In this document: piece by piece, positions 1 through 8,571 of the stretch
Numbering within the stretch: the stretch's first letter is position 1
Layout of the letters: each line of letters starts with the position of its first letter
Assembly (NCBI GenBank): GCA_020060485.1
Contig: JAGVAB010000090.1
Span: 21,344-85,343, forward strand
Reading direction: 5' to 3'
Length of the DNA stretch: 64,000 nt
Origin: Anaerolineales bacterium
Lineage (GTDB): Bacteria; Chloroflexota; Anaerolineae; Anaerolineales; Anaerolineaceae
Made by a program: the position numbers and the translations under genes
Notes under the pieces: generated by a model
Seen by the model: only the letters and a program-made list of their open reading frames with translations
What the model was told of the DNA's origin: nothing
Databases searched by the model: none

Positions 1-815
1 CCAAAGCGGCGCAGTACAGCATCCAGCACGGCTTCATCCTCTTCGGGGGAAAGCGTGCAGGTGGCATAAACGACCTGACCGCCAACCTTGACCGCCTGCA
101 AAGCGCTGGTAAGCAGCCGCACCTGGCGGCGGGACAAAGCCAGCAGTTCATTGTCTGAAATGGCACGCAGGCTATGCGCATCGGTAGCACGCAGACCTTG
201 CATCGAGCAGGGGGCATCCAGCAGCACCCGGTCGAAAACCTCCGGGAACCAGCCCCCGAATCTTTCGCCGGGGAAGTGGGCCAGGCCAAGATTCATTGCC
301 CCCCAGGACTGCATCACCAGGCGCAGGGCGGTAAGGCGGTCGCGGCTTGAATCGTTGGCAACCACCAGACCATGATCGCCGGTGCGGCTGACAATGTGTG
401 TGGTTTTGCCGCCGGGCGAAGCAGCCATATCAAGGATCAAAGGGGCATCCAGGCCGCCCAGGTCAAACAATTCCACCGGCAGCATCGAGGCCGCATCCTG
501 AATATAATATTCGCCCAAACGATGCTCAACAGGATGACTGATCGGTTCTGAGCTGGAAGACACCCACCAGCCATGCGGGCAGAAGGGCACCTGCTCCACC
601 GTCCAGTCGTAGCGGGCTACCAGGCTCTGAATGGCTGGCTGCGGATCAACCTTCAAGGGGTTGGCGCGCACGCCCTGGTAGAGCGGCAGTTCAAGTTCTG
701 CGAGGAGACGCTTCCACTCTTTCCCGTCCAGCAAGGGCTGAAAGCGTGCCATCTGCTGCTCGAGAATCTCCTCGCTGGTGAGCTGCTTTTGTTCTTTACT
801 TTTCCTACGCGCCAT
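1..815 (-). CDS. rsmF: RsmF-type 16S rRNA m5C methyltransferase, C-terminus beyond the window
   Basis: NOL1/NOP2/Sun-family SAM-dependent RNA cytosine-C5 methyltransferase; 271 residues are visible and the frame is still open at the window edge. The SAM motif DMAASPGGKT lies at about 129-138. The two family cysteines are visible in DAPCS (C203) and ATCTLSPEE (C253). The N-terminal part, with WTVEQVPFCPHGWWV and GEYYIQDAASMLP, resembles E. coli RsmF, which makes m5C1407 in helix 44, more than RsmB. The ATG at 815 overlaps the end of the preceding methyltransferase gene by 11 bases, so translation is probably coupled. RsmF is favoured by the N-terminal similarity and by the neighbours, which belong to a family that modifies G1405. 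Target specificity is inferred. Confidence 0.88.
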   Translation of the reverse strand, partial: MARRKSKEQKQLTSEEILEQQMARFQPLLDGKEWKRLLAELELPLYQGVRANPLKVDPQPAIQSLVARYDWTVEQVPFCPHGWWVSSSSEPISHPVEHRLGEYYIQDAASMLPVELFDLGGLDAPLILDMAASPGGKTTHIVSRTGDHGLVVANDSSRDRLTALRLVMQSWGAMNLGLAHFPGERFGGWFPEVFDRVLLDAPCSMQGLRATDAHSLRAISDNELLALSRRQVRLLTSALQAVKVGGQVVYATCTLSPEEDEAVLDAVLRRF

Positions 816-1629
816 AACCTTTGTCAATGCAAAAGATCAATTCTGTGCCAACACACAGTTCAGTAACATGCCAGGGCAGGTCTCCGATGGTGGTATAGAT
901 CAGACTGCGATGCTGCTCGGCCAGGTTGTGTTTACCGGTCAGGCTGACTGCCGGCAAGGTGACTACCAGCACCTGGGCTTTGACCGCCTGCCAGAAAGCA
1001 CGGTTGCAGCCTCGCTGCCGTTGTTCAAAGCGATGCGCTTCCTTGAAAAAGAAGACCACATCCGCGGCAACATCCGGCGGCTCAACCAGAATGTCCTGAT
1101 GGCGGGCCAGGGGCTGCAAACCTTGCAAGGAAAAATAGCGATTGAGCAGTTCCACCCGCGGCTGGTGCAGATCATAAGCCCAATACTGCACCGAAGACGG
1201 CAGTTTCATCCACAGAAAAGCCAGAGGGTTCAGCCCGCAAGCCAGGTCGAGAATGACCTGCGGCTGGCCAATGACAGCAAAGATGTTGTCATAAAAAGCC
1301 TGCAAAACGGGCAGGCGCTCCTGGGTGGAAGCATGCATTCCCATCAAACGCGAGCAAGCCAGGCGCACCGCGGCCTCCTCGCCACTATTGAATGCCTTTT
1401 CCAGGCAGCGCTGCGCCATGCCATAATCCGGATCTCCCAAATAGGGGGCAACGATATTGTGTAATTTCTGGCGCACTGCTTTGACCAGCAGGCGGGTGGA
1501 AGACTGTTTTTCAGCTTCCAAAGCCAGCAAGTCTTCCACAGTAGCCCGGGGAATGTTCAAATCCCGATATTTGCGTGAATGCAAAATTTGAACGGCCAGG
1601 TCTTGCTGCTGTTGCACTTCGAGTTTCAT
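805..1629 (-). CDS. Divergent ArmA/Rmt-family 16S rRNA (G1405-N7) methyltransferase paralogue
   Basis: A 274-residue protein of the family of ArmA and RmtB, which methylate N7 of 16S G1405 and give aminoglycoside resistance. Family features: KLHN at 55-58, HASTQERLP at 99-107, SAM-binding ILDLACGLNPLAF at 126-138, and a C-terminal GTEL at 261-264. It is clearly a paralogue of the next gene. However, the helix after the SAM domain reads FFKEAHRFEQ where ArmA, RmtB and the neighbour have LLK/FK-x-LP-x-L. The segment after TLPAVSLTGK has lost the GMExNY motif and reads HNLAEQHR. SAM binding is likely, but target or activity may have changed. It sits 6 bases downstream of its paralogue and overlaps rsmF by 11 bases. 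Confidence 0.82.
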   Translation of the reverse strand: MKLEVQQQQDLAVQILHSRKYRDLNIPRATVEDLLALEAEKQSSTRLLVKAVRQKLHNIVAPYLGDPDYGMAQRCLEKAFNSGEEAAVRLACSRLMGMHASTQERLPVLQAFYDNIFAVIGQPQVILDLACGLNPLAFLWMKLPSSVQYWAYDLHQPRVELLNRYFSLQGLQPLARHQDILVEPPDVAADVVFFFKEAHRFEQRQRGCNRAFWQAVKAQVLVVTLPAVSLTGKHNLAEQHRSLIYTTIGDLPWHVTELCVGTELIFCIDKGYGA

Positions 1630-1635
1630 TGGCAG

Positions 1636-2445
1636 TTACCGGCTGACCAGAAAGGCCAGCTCTGTCCTGAATTGAAAGCGTTTGATCTGCCAGCCGCGGC
1701 CTGCCACAAGCTGGTGAAAATGATTTTCATAATTTTGTTCCATGCCCTTGGCACGCCCGCCCAGACTGCGCACCGGAAAAGAAACCAGCAAATGCTCGGC
1801 AGCAATGGAGTCCAGCAGGCGCGGCCCCACAGTCTTGTCAAGCTGCTCCAGGCAGGGGATGGTCTTCAACAAGAAAGCCACCTGCACCGGCAGCGAAGGG
1901 CATTCAATGCTCAGGTCACACACCGAGACATGCTGCTGCACGCCGCAATGGTCAAGAAAGCCGCCCACAAAAGCCAGCATGTTCTCATAGATGTCGCAGG
2001 CATGGTAAACAACGTCATCCGCCACAGGCATCCAGGCCAGGGCCAACGGATTCAGGCCGCAAGCCAGATCGAGAACAGAATGAATTGGGCCGAGCGAAGC
2101 CAGAGTCTGGCCGAAGAATTCTTCAAGAATGGGCAGGCGTTCGCGGGTGGAGGCATGCTGGGTCATGGCCTGACGGCAAAACTCCTGCATGGCCGGGTCA
2201 GCGGGGCAGGATGGCAAAGCGGCAAGTTTCTCCTGCCAGACATCAAAATCCGGCCCGGCTTCCAGATAGGCGCCGCCCACCTGATGCAGCTTGCTGCGTG
2301 TAGATTTAATCGCTTCCTTGAGATTGCTGCGTTTTCCAAGCTCCTGGGCGCCCACCCGCCGCACAAGGTCTTCACTGATGCCGCGGTAGCGGGCACCGGA
2401 ACGCACGGCTGTCACCAGCTCGTCAAGGCGTTCAGCATCAACCAT
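1636..2445 (-). CDS. ArmA/RmtB-type 16S rRNA (guanine1405-N7)-methyltransferase
   Basis: A 269-residue protein, close to the usual 250-280 residues of 16S m7G1405 methyltransferases. All family landmarks that I can recall are present: SKLHQVGGAY at 51-60, QHASTRERLPIL at 96-107, SAM motif VLDLACGLNPLAL at 124-136, LLKTIPCLEQ at 192-201, SFPVRSLGGR at 222-231, GMEQNY at 234-239 and TEL near the C-terminus. The N-terminal helical part corresponds to the 30S-docking domain of the family. The expected reaction is SAM-dependent N7 methylation of G1405 in the mature 30S subunit, blocking 4,6-disubstituted deoxystreptamine aminoglycosides. Its start overlaps the end of the transglycosylase gene by 8 bases. 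Family membership is strong; activity is inferred. Confidence 0.88.
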   Translation of the reverse strand: MVDAERLDELVTAVRSGARYRGISEDLVRRVGAQELGKRSNLKEAIKSTRSKLHQVGGAYLEAGPDFDVWQEKLAALPSCPADPAMQEFCRQAMTQHASTRERLPILEEFFGQTLASLGPIHSVLDLACGLNPLALAWMPVADDVVYHACDIYENMLAFVGGFLDHCGVQQHVSVCDLSIECPSLPVQVAFLLKTIPCLEQLDKTVGPRLLDSIAAEHLLVSFPVRSLGGRAKGMEQNYENHFHQLVAGRGWQIKRFQFRTELAFLVSR

Positions 2446-3544
2446 GAAAGCGTTCCCGGATGCGCTCAGTGAGCTGGGTCATGAAGCGCAAATTGTGCAG
2501 GGTGGCTAACCGCAGGAAAAGGCTGTCATTCATCTTGAACAGATGACGCAGATAACCCAGCGAATAGTTGCGGCAGGTAAGGCAATCGCAGCCAGCGTGA
2601 ACCGGGCGGTTGTCGCGGATATGCTGGTCGTCATTGATGTAAATGTACTTGAGCCAGTCACCATCCAGGCCGGCCCCGGGTGCATCTGCGGGAAAAACAA
2701 AGCTGTACAAACGGCCGTGGCGGGCATCGCGGGTGGGCATGGCACAATCAAAGATGCCATACCCCAGTTCGTAACACTGCAAGACGTTCTTGGGGTGGCC
2801 AATGCCCAGGGCATGGATCGGATACTGGTCCGGGATGAGAGAGCGGGTGTAGGCCAGGATATCGATGAGCAGGTTACCTTCTCCATCCAGCGGCCAGCCG
2901 CCAAAGCCATAGCCATCAAAGCCAATCTCCAGCAAAGCCTCGGCGCATTGGCGGCGCAGCTCCAGCACGCCGCCGCCCTGAATAACACCAAACAGCAATG
3001 GCCGTTCTGCGCGGGAGAGTTGTTTCTGAGCCAGTTGGCGATCAAACTCAGCCCGGCTGCGGCGCGCCCAGGCAATCGTACGCTCAACGGAAAGGCATTG
3101 CTCCTCGTAGGGAGCATCCACGTGTGTGCAATCGTCCAGGCAAATGGCAACATCCGCGCCATAGCTGAGCTGCAGCTGGATGCTTTTCTCAGGGGTCAAC
3201 TGGTATTTGCGGGAACTGCCTTCGGGTTGAAAGACCAGACCTTTGTCAGTCAATTTGCCGAATTTCGGATTCTGGCGAATGAGTGAATAGGCCTGAAAAC
3301 CGCCCGAGTCAGTGATGATGGGCCGCGACCAGCCGCTCATGGCGTGCAAACCACCCAGGGCAGTCACCGTGGCAGAACCAGGGCGCTGCATGAGATGAAA
3401 ACTGTTCATCACCACCGCCTGAATATGACAGTCGATCAGGTCCATGGCATCCACTGCGCGCACCACGCCAAAAGTGGCATCGGGCAAGTAGGCCGGGAAA
3501 TCCAGGCGGCCATGGGGAAGATCAAGCCAGGTTGGGAATGACAT
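2438..3544 (-). CDS. tRNA-guanine transglycosylase-like protein with altered substrate loop
   Basis: A 368-residue TIM-barrel base-exchange enzyme of the TGT family, which normally swaps guanine 34 of tRNA for a queuosine precursor. Visible: ITDSGGFQ at 77-84 with the conserved Asp79, LDDC at 136-139, GVIQGG at 186-191, nucleophile Asp266 in FDCAMPTR, and the zinc site C319-x-C-xx-C324 with H350. The loop that in bacterial TGT reads GGLAVGE is here GGWPLDGEG (216-224). The usual RNGRNG stretch after the nucleophile is DARHGR. The base or RNA exchanged may therefore differ from the usual preQ1. Start at ATG 3544 follows GAGGAG at 4-5 bases. It appears to be the first gene of the RNA-modification operon. 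Confidence 0.85.
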   Translation of the reverse strand: MSFPTWLDLPHGRLDFPAYLPDATFGVVRAVDAMDLIDCHIQAVVMNSFHLMQRPGSATVTALGGLHAMSGWSRPIITDSGGFQAYSLIRQNPKFGKLTDKGLVFQPEGSSRKYQLTPEKSIQLQLSYGADVAICLDDCTHVDAPYEEQCLSVERTIAWARRSRAEFDRQLAQKQLSRAERPLLFGVIQGGGVLELRRQCAEALLEIGFDGYGFGGWPLDGEGNLLIDILAYTRSLIPDQYPIHALGIGHPKNVLQCYELGYGIFDCAMPTRDARHGRLYSFVFPADAPGAGLDGDWLKYIYINDDQHIRDNRPVHAGCDCLTCRNYSLGYLRHLFKMNDSLFLRLATLHNLRFMTQLTERIRERFHG

Positions 3545-3597
3545 CTTTCTCCTCGTATCAGATCACGGACCTCGACAAATATGGCCAGCGTTTTTCC

Positions 3598-4419
3598 CTA
3601 AAACGTCATATTCACCAGTGAGCGAAAGGCGTGGTAGGCTTGCAGCATATCCGGGCAGACAAATTCCATGCGCCGTGCATCCAGCCGGGTGGCATTCGGC
3701 ACCAGTGATGAACCATCAGTCATGCCGGATGTTTTAAATTCCACTGTGACCGTAACCGGTTTGGTCAACGCATACGGCTGCGGACCCTCACCCTGTTTGA
3801 AGCGTTTTACGGCGCGCTGCGCTGTCTCGCGAATGACCTGCTGCGCCAGCTGGATTCCCAGGCATTCTGCGGATTGGTGGCTGGTGGCGGTCTTGACAAT
3901 GGCAGTCTCGATCCCGGGAATGGCTGCTTTGGCTTCAACTGCCAGAGTCTGATCACCAGAAACCATCAACACCGGAATACCATAATGCCCACAAACAGCG
4001 GCATTCAAGGCCGTCTCACCCACGATCTGGCCATTTAACCAGACATTGGCCACGTCCTTGCTGGACCAGGTGTGGTCGAGCACGGCCGGCGTGGAGCCGA
4101 CCCGGGCATGGTAACCGATAAAAATGGCGGCATCCACGTCACTGCCCACCCCCTGCACCATGGCAAACGGGGCAACATTGCCCGAATGCAGACTGGCTTT
4201 GGGGTGCAGATCTTCAATGAGGATATTGCGGCCATGGCCATGACCATCAACAACCAGAATGTCTTCCACCCCAGCGGCCAGGGCACCCTCAACAGCAGCA
4301 TTGACATCGGCTGTCATCAACTTGCGAAAACGGGTGTATTCCGGATGCGTGGAACTCACATGGTCCCAGGCAACCACGCCTGATATACCTTCCATATCAA
4401 CTGCAATTAACAACTTCAT
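3598..4419 (-). CDS. dppA: M55 family D-aminopeptidase (DppA-like)
   Basis: Zinc peptidase of family M55, which releases D-amino acids from short peptides. The N-terminal metal-binding segment AVDMEGISGV, then VVDGHGHGRN, GYHA and the downstream VSGDQ are visible in the family order. There is no signal peptide, so it is cytoplasmic, and it may help recycle cell-wall peptides. The reading frame is open to an ATG at 4437, but the ATG at 4419 is preferred because GGGAGAG lies just upstream and homologues begin with the MKLLIAVDMEG-type segment. About 270 residues, the family's normal length. A 53-base gap separates it from the transglycosylase gene downstream on the same strand, so co-transcription is possible. 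Confidence 0.88.
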   Translation of the reverse strand: MKLLIAVDMEGISGVVAWDHVSSTHPEYTRFRKLMTADVNAAVEGALAAGVEDILVVDGHGHGRNILIEDLHPKASLHSGNVAPFAMVQGVGSDVDAAIFIGYHARVGSTPAVLDHTWSSKDVANVWLNGQIVGETALNAAVCGHYGIPVLMVSGDQTLAVEAKAAIPGIETAIVKTATSHQSAECLGIQLAQQVIRETAQRAVKRFKQGEGPQPYALTKPVTVTVEFKTSGMTDGSSLVPNATRLDARRMEFVCPDMLQAYHAFRSLVNMTF

Positions 4420-4602
4420 AGTGTCTCTCCCTGGCAATGAGATTGGGCTGCATAAAAATCTGTTCCAAGTATACTACGGGGCGCGATGAACAGACAGCCG
4501 GAAATGAAGAACGAAGAGAGGCTCATGGAAGCTTGCGGTCACCTGCTGAACATCATCGGCGCACCCTTCGAAAAGCTCAGGATGTACTCGAATGAACAAG
4601 AA

Positions 4603-4630
4603 AGGGCTGCCTCTGATTGAGACAGCCCTC
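4603..4630 (-). terminator. Intrinsic terminator after the DUF3048 gene
   Basis: Read on the minus strand, GAGGGCTGTCTC, a 5-base loop and GAGGCAGCCCTTTC form a GC-rich stem with one mismatch, followed by TTTCTTGTTC. It lies 23 bases after the stop codon of the lipoprotein gene. Confidence 0.75.
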
Positions 4631-4652
4631 ACAACAAACCTCTTGAACGGGA

Positions 4653-6035
4653 TCAGCGCAGCTTTTCACAAACCGTCTGGTCATAAGTGATGAGGGAAGC
4701 ATAATAGCGTGTGACCCAATTGGCCGAGCCTGCTTCCTTGTTATTCAACAAATTATAAAGCATGCCGGCAGGATCAGCCGCCACCCATTGGGCATCATTC
4801 AGGGGCACTTCCTGGCGGTCGGGCGACTCCCAATAGGTGCTGCCCAGCGGCATCAAATGCACCCAGGTCTGTCCTGGCTTGAGTGCCACCGGGTTCCCAT
4901 TCTGGTCAATAAAGCGGATGGGGCGCAGTTTGCCAGTCGTGCGCTCATACTCCTCACTCTTGGTCGTCCAGTAAATCGGGTAAACCTGCCCATCCCGGAA
5001 AAGGATGGCGGGAGCACGCGGAATATATTGCAGGTCAATGTCGAAGGCCACTTCATTGCAAGCCCGGTGCTGGGCAAAGAGCAGAATCACGTTTTCGTAG
5101 GTCAAGCCTTCCCCGTTAACCCGGTCCGTGGCCTGGATGAAGGTCTTGCCGTCCGCGTTGTCCTGATAGCGGCGGTAGGCCTCAATTTCGGGGTCATACT
5201 GCCAGACAACCTGGTTGATCTGGTTATAGATGAACCACAAACGATTGGCAGGCTGGCCGCCCGGCTGCACGGTTTCATCATAGAGATTCGCTTGCAGCGA
5301 ATTCTCTCCCAGCCGTCTCTGATTATTCTGAGCGATCTGCTCGATCCTGTCCACCGGAATCATGGCCGAATTAATATCATCCGCATCCGAGCCATAGATA
5401 TTGCTGAACTGGCTCAAATTGGCAGCCACCCCGGAATAAGCCGAAGACATGACCAAAAAACCATTGTACAAATTACGCAGGGATTCATACGGCAGGCGGC
5501 CGGAGCGGATCGGTCCCACAAGGGAATTGCCCGCATTCTGCGGATCTGTCACCTGAGGATATGAGCCATAGAACAATCCCAGGAAGCGCGACATGCCTTC
5601 ACCAATATAAAGCTCAAACACAAAGGGACTGAAGGAAAGGCCTGCTGCCGGTCGAGCGGCTGGCGGCCAATTGGTGATCGAGATCAATGCAGGCGGGAGA
5701 AGTAGATTAGCGGGATCATTTACCGGCAAGCCAGTCAGGGGATTGATCCCCGGCGGATAAGATTGTGGCCCAAATGGTCCCTCTGGAGCAGGCGGCAAGG
5801 CGAGCGGCTGTTCTTCTTCTGGCTCCGGCTCCAGGACGGGTTCAAGGGTGGGAGTTTCCTGCGGAACAGGCTGGGGAGGGGCAGAAGCAACCGGAGGCGG
5901 AACATCCTGCGGCTCGACAGCATCCTGGGATTCGTTCATTTCTGAACCACCAGAAGACAACATCCCTGTTGTACTGCAAGCCAGGCTAAAGATCAAAACC
6001 AGGGAGACAATCCAAAACAACTTTTTCGATACCAT
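4653..6035 (-). CDS. DUF3048 (YerB-like) lipoprotein
   Basis: A 460-residue exported lipoprotein. A hydrophobic leader ends in the lipobox FSLAC with Cys20, followed by a long Pro/Glu-rich spacer (about 35-95) likely to hold the domain away from the membrane. The rest matches the DUF3048 pattern: NPLTGLPVNDP, then ISITNWPPAARP, VGPIRSGRLPYESL and, near the C-terminus, TWVHLMPLGSTYWESP. The function of this family is not established to my knowledge; Bacillus YerB is an exported member. Start at ATG 6035 follows AGGAGG at 5 bases. It is transcribed alone, divergently from the glucosidase operon, with its own terminator. Confidence 0.85.
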   Translation of the reverse strand: MVSKKLFWIVSLVLIFSLACSTTGMLSSGGSEMNESQDAVEPQDVPPPVASAPPQPVPQETPTLEPVLEPEPEEEQPLALPPAPEGPFGPQSYPPGINPLTGLPVNDPANLLLPPALISITNWPPAARPAAGLSFSPFVFELYIGEGMSRFLGLFYGSYPQVTDPQNAGNSLVGPIRSGRLPYESLRNLYNGFLVMSSAYSGVAANLSQFSNIYGSDADDINSAMIPVDRIEQIAQNNQRRLGENSLQANLYDETVQPGGQPANRLWFIYNQINQVVWQYDPEIEAYRRYQDNADGKTFIQATDRVNGEGLTYENVILLFAQHRACNEVAFDIDLQYIPRAPAILFRDGQVYPIYWTTKSEEYERTTGKLRPIRFIDQNGNPVALKPGQTWVHLMPLGSTYWESPDRQEVPLNDAQWVAADPAGMLYNLLNNKEAGSANWVTRYYASLITYDQTVCEKLR

Positions 6036-6724
6036 TACAACCTCCTGAACATCAAGTCACCCAAAACACCTGTATTGCAGATCGTGCTGCGCATGGATCG
6101 TTTGCCAATCAAATAAAACGGGGTGTACAGACATTCTTTCTATGATTTCATATTAACACAGGAAAATGAAAAAATGATTAACGCCCGCTTACAATCCTGC
6201 AAGGTGAACAGAAAGAAAAATGGTATAGAAAACCCGTAGAACGTAACAACAGAAAAATTTGACTGAGGTGAACTTGTGATCTTTGTCAGGAAATAAATCT
6301 TTTGAGTCTCCAGGATTTGCCTTGGAAGAAGAGTTTGACGGGATTTTTTTTGCGCTCTGTGCGCCATCCCTGCTTAAACATCACGCCACTTCCCAAAGAA
6401 CCAATTATATTATCATGATACACTTAAGGTGGAAATACAAAATATTCAGATGCCGGAGAAGAACACAGAAGCAGAGTAACATCCCTTACCCTCATCATTA
6501 AGCCCACAAATCCCTGTGTCTCTTGCCCATCATCACTAGTCTATCTCCTCACCATGCGCGATTTCTCCTCGATCACCCGCATGCTCATTAATCAAACCTT
6601 CTTCTGGTTTGCATCCACAATTGGCGAACACCACCATTCCCACACCAGCCATAGCGCCACTGGAGTATGAAACAACGCACATTTTGTTATCGCGTTTCAC
6701 TACGATTTCAGACGCAAAAGCAAA
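6036..6724. other. Long divergent intergenic region
   Basis: About 690 bases between the divergent DUF3048 gene and the sugar operon. It must carry both promoters, but I could not place convincing -35/-10 pairs. One copy of a dispersed repeat lies at 6304-6343. Short frames here lack family resemblance and upstream Shine-Dalgarno sites. No RNA gene was recognised. Confidence 0.6.
6304..6343 (+). repeat. Dispersed repeat A, copy 1
   Basis: GAGTCTCCAGGATTTGCC followed by TTGGAAGAAGAGTTTGACGG. It matches copies at 22038-22078 (plus) and 38358-38399 (minus), sharing a core of TCTC-x2-GGATTTGCC and a purine-rich arm ending in GG. It is followed by a run of eight T. Confidence 0.6.
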
Positions 6725-8560
6725 ATGGAAAGGAAACCTAGTTCTAACATGGATAAGAAATCAAACCCAAACAAGTGTGAACCTTTAATCCAACCCAAAT
6801 TGACCATGCTTCGCAATCAGCTTGACTATTCTCGGGTACCCTTCAGCGACCGCGGCTCGCGATTAATGGTATTCAAAAATGCCGATGAACCCCAGTTCTA
6901 CATCAAACTGGCCGAACGACTGACCAGCGTTGAACCTGGCATCGAAACCTATCTACAGCGACCTCCTTTCATCAAGCATTTATGCCTGATTGACGAAAAT
7001 GGTCATGAACTGGATTTTGAAATGACATCCTATCCCAATGTGATCTATATGAGCACCAGGATCGGAGATTTCAGTTTGGTCTTTCGCAAAGACCAGGGGA
7101 TCGTCTTTGGTCTGCCTGCTGGCGTAACCGCCGGAATCCGTTTTCATGTCAGCGTACAACTCTGCAAAGTGTTGGCATCTGGCGGCGAGATCGTTGCCGT
7201 GCGTGATTTCTTCTATGCCAGCAATGCCGAACCTGTCTTCAATCAAATCAATGCTGAAAAAGGCGGTCACAGAGTTGACTTTGTAGTTAAAGCCAATAAT
7301 GATTGTGCCATTTCTCTCACCATTGGCCGCGATGAAGAAGCGCACGGAGCGCCAGAGGCCTTTTCAGTGTATTATGAGGCCAGTGAAAAGAGGTGGCAGG
7401 AATGGTTTGCCCGGGTTCCTCCCGTAGCAGACCAGTACTGCCTGACTTATGCATACGCATGGTGGGTAATGGCCGTCAACCTGATCAAGCCTAAAGGCAA
7501 AGTTCTGTTTGAAGCCATGATGCCCTCCAAAACCAGTTATGTCGGCTTGTGGTTGTGGGATAGCGCAATGCACGCTCTGGCCTTTCAGCACACCAATCCT
7601 GAACTGGCCCGTAACCAAATACGCGCCATGCTGGCCTTACAGCTTCCTGATGGTATGCTTCCTGATGCTGTCTATGATGAAGGCGTAATTTCCGAAATTG
7701 AGCACCCCATTCGGGCCGAGGTGACCAAACCACCCATCCTAGCATGGGTGGCAACCAAGCTGCACGAAACGGACCCGGATATCCATTTTCTCGAAGACAT
7801 CTACATTCCCCTGGTTAGATGGAATGCCTGGTGGTTCTCAATGAACGATGACGATGTCGACGGACTGGCCCAATATAATCATCCCTACTCTTCCGGGCTG
7901 GATGACAGTCCTTTATGGGATTACGGTATGCCGGTGGAATCACCAGAATTGAACACCTACCTGTGCATTCAAATGGATTCCCTGGCCCGTATTGCTGACC
8001 TGATCGGCCTGCAAGTAGAAGCCGACATGTGGCGGCGGCGTGCCAATGCCATCGTCGACCGCATGATCGAAGACTTTTGGGATGAGGAGTCTGGCATCTT
8101 CCAGGCAACGATCAACAATAACCCTATTAATGTGATCACCCCATTCAACCTCTACCCGTTATGGACTAACCGCCTGCCCAGGAATATTGAAAACCGGCTG
8201 ATTGATCACCTCACCAACCCCAAAGAATTTTGGGGTGAATACGCCCTGCCCACTGTGGCCTACAATGATCCCCATTACGATCCCGAAAAAATGTGGCGTG
8301 GCCCTGTGTGGGCAAATATCAATTATTTCTTCGCAGAAGCTTTAAAAAACCTTGGAAGGGATCAACTCGCCCAAGATCTCAGAGACAAGACCCTGAATCT
8401 GATCATGAAAAATCGCAGCATGTTCGAGTACTACAACTCTCATACCGGTGAACCTTCCCAAAAAGCCGCTGAAGTATTTGGCTGGACGGCTGCTGTGTTC
8501 ATTGATATGGCCATTTCCTCCAGCAACGAGCTACAGAAGCAAACAAACACAGGAAATTAA
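6725..8560 (+). CDS. Glycoside hydrolase of the GH63/trehalase-like (alpha/alpha)6 fold
   Basis: A 611-residue cytoplasmic enzyme. The N-terminal third looks beta-rich. The C-terminal two thirds carry marks of (alpha/alpha)6-barrel glucosidases: GLWLWDSAMHALAF, LPDGMLPD, SGLDDSPLWDYG, WRGPVWANINYF and the closing FEYYNSHTGEPSQKA...GWTAAVF. This pattern suits GH63 enzymes such as mannosyl- or glucosylglycerate hydrolases, and less well GH37 trehalase. It starts an operon with a GT20 synthase (11-base gap), a GT4 transferase and a sugar phosphatase, so its substrate is probably the disaccharide or glycoside they make, acting in turnover. Start could be ATG 6725 or ATG 6749; neither has a clear ribosome site. 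Confidence 0.8.
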   Translation: MERKPSSNMDKKSNPNKCEPLIQPKLTMLRNQLDYSRVPFSDRGSRLMVFKNADEPQFYIKLAERLTSVEPGIETYLQRPPFIKHLCLIDENGHELDFEMTSYPNVIYMSTRIGDFSLVFRKDQGIVFGLPAGVTAGIRFHVSVQLCKVLASGGEIVAVRDFFYASNAEPVFNQINAEKGGHRVDFVVKANNDCAISLTIGRDEEAHGAPEAFSVYYEASEKRWQEWFARVPPVADQYCLTYAYAWWVMAVNLIKPKGKVLFEAMMPSKTSYVGLWLWDSAMHALAFQHTNPELARNQIRAMLALQLPDGMLPDAVYDEGVISEIEHPIRAEVTKPPILAWVATKLHETDPDIHFLEDIYIPLVRWNAWWFSMNDDDVDGLAQYNHPYSSGLDDSPLWDYGMPVESPELNTYLCIQMDSLARIADLIGLQVEADMWRRRANAIVDRMIEDFWDEESGIFQATINNNPINVITPFNLYPLWTNRLPRNIENRLIDHLTNPKEFWGEYALPTVAYNDPHYDPEKMWRGPVWANINYFFAEALKNLGRDQLAQDLRDKTLNLIMKNRSMFEYYNSHTGEPSQKAAEVFGWTAAVFIDMAISSSNELQKQTNTGN

Positions 8561-8571
8561 GGAGTTTTCCA

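Noticed and set aside
6140..6367. Short minus-strand frame over repeat A copy 1
   Set aside because: A similar peptide appears at 22125-21895 only because both overlap repeat A. No ribosome site, and the surrounding sequence is not alike.
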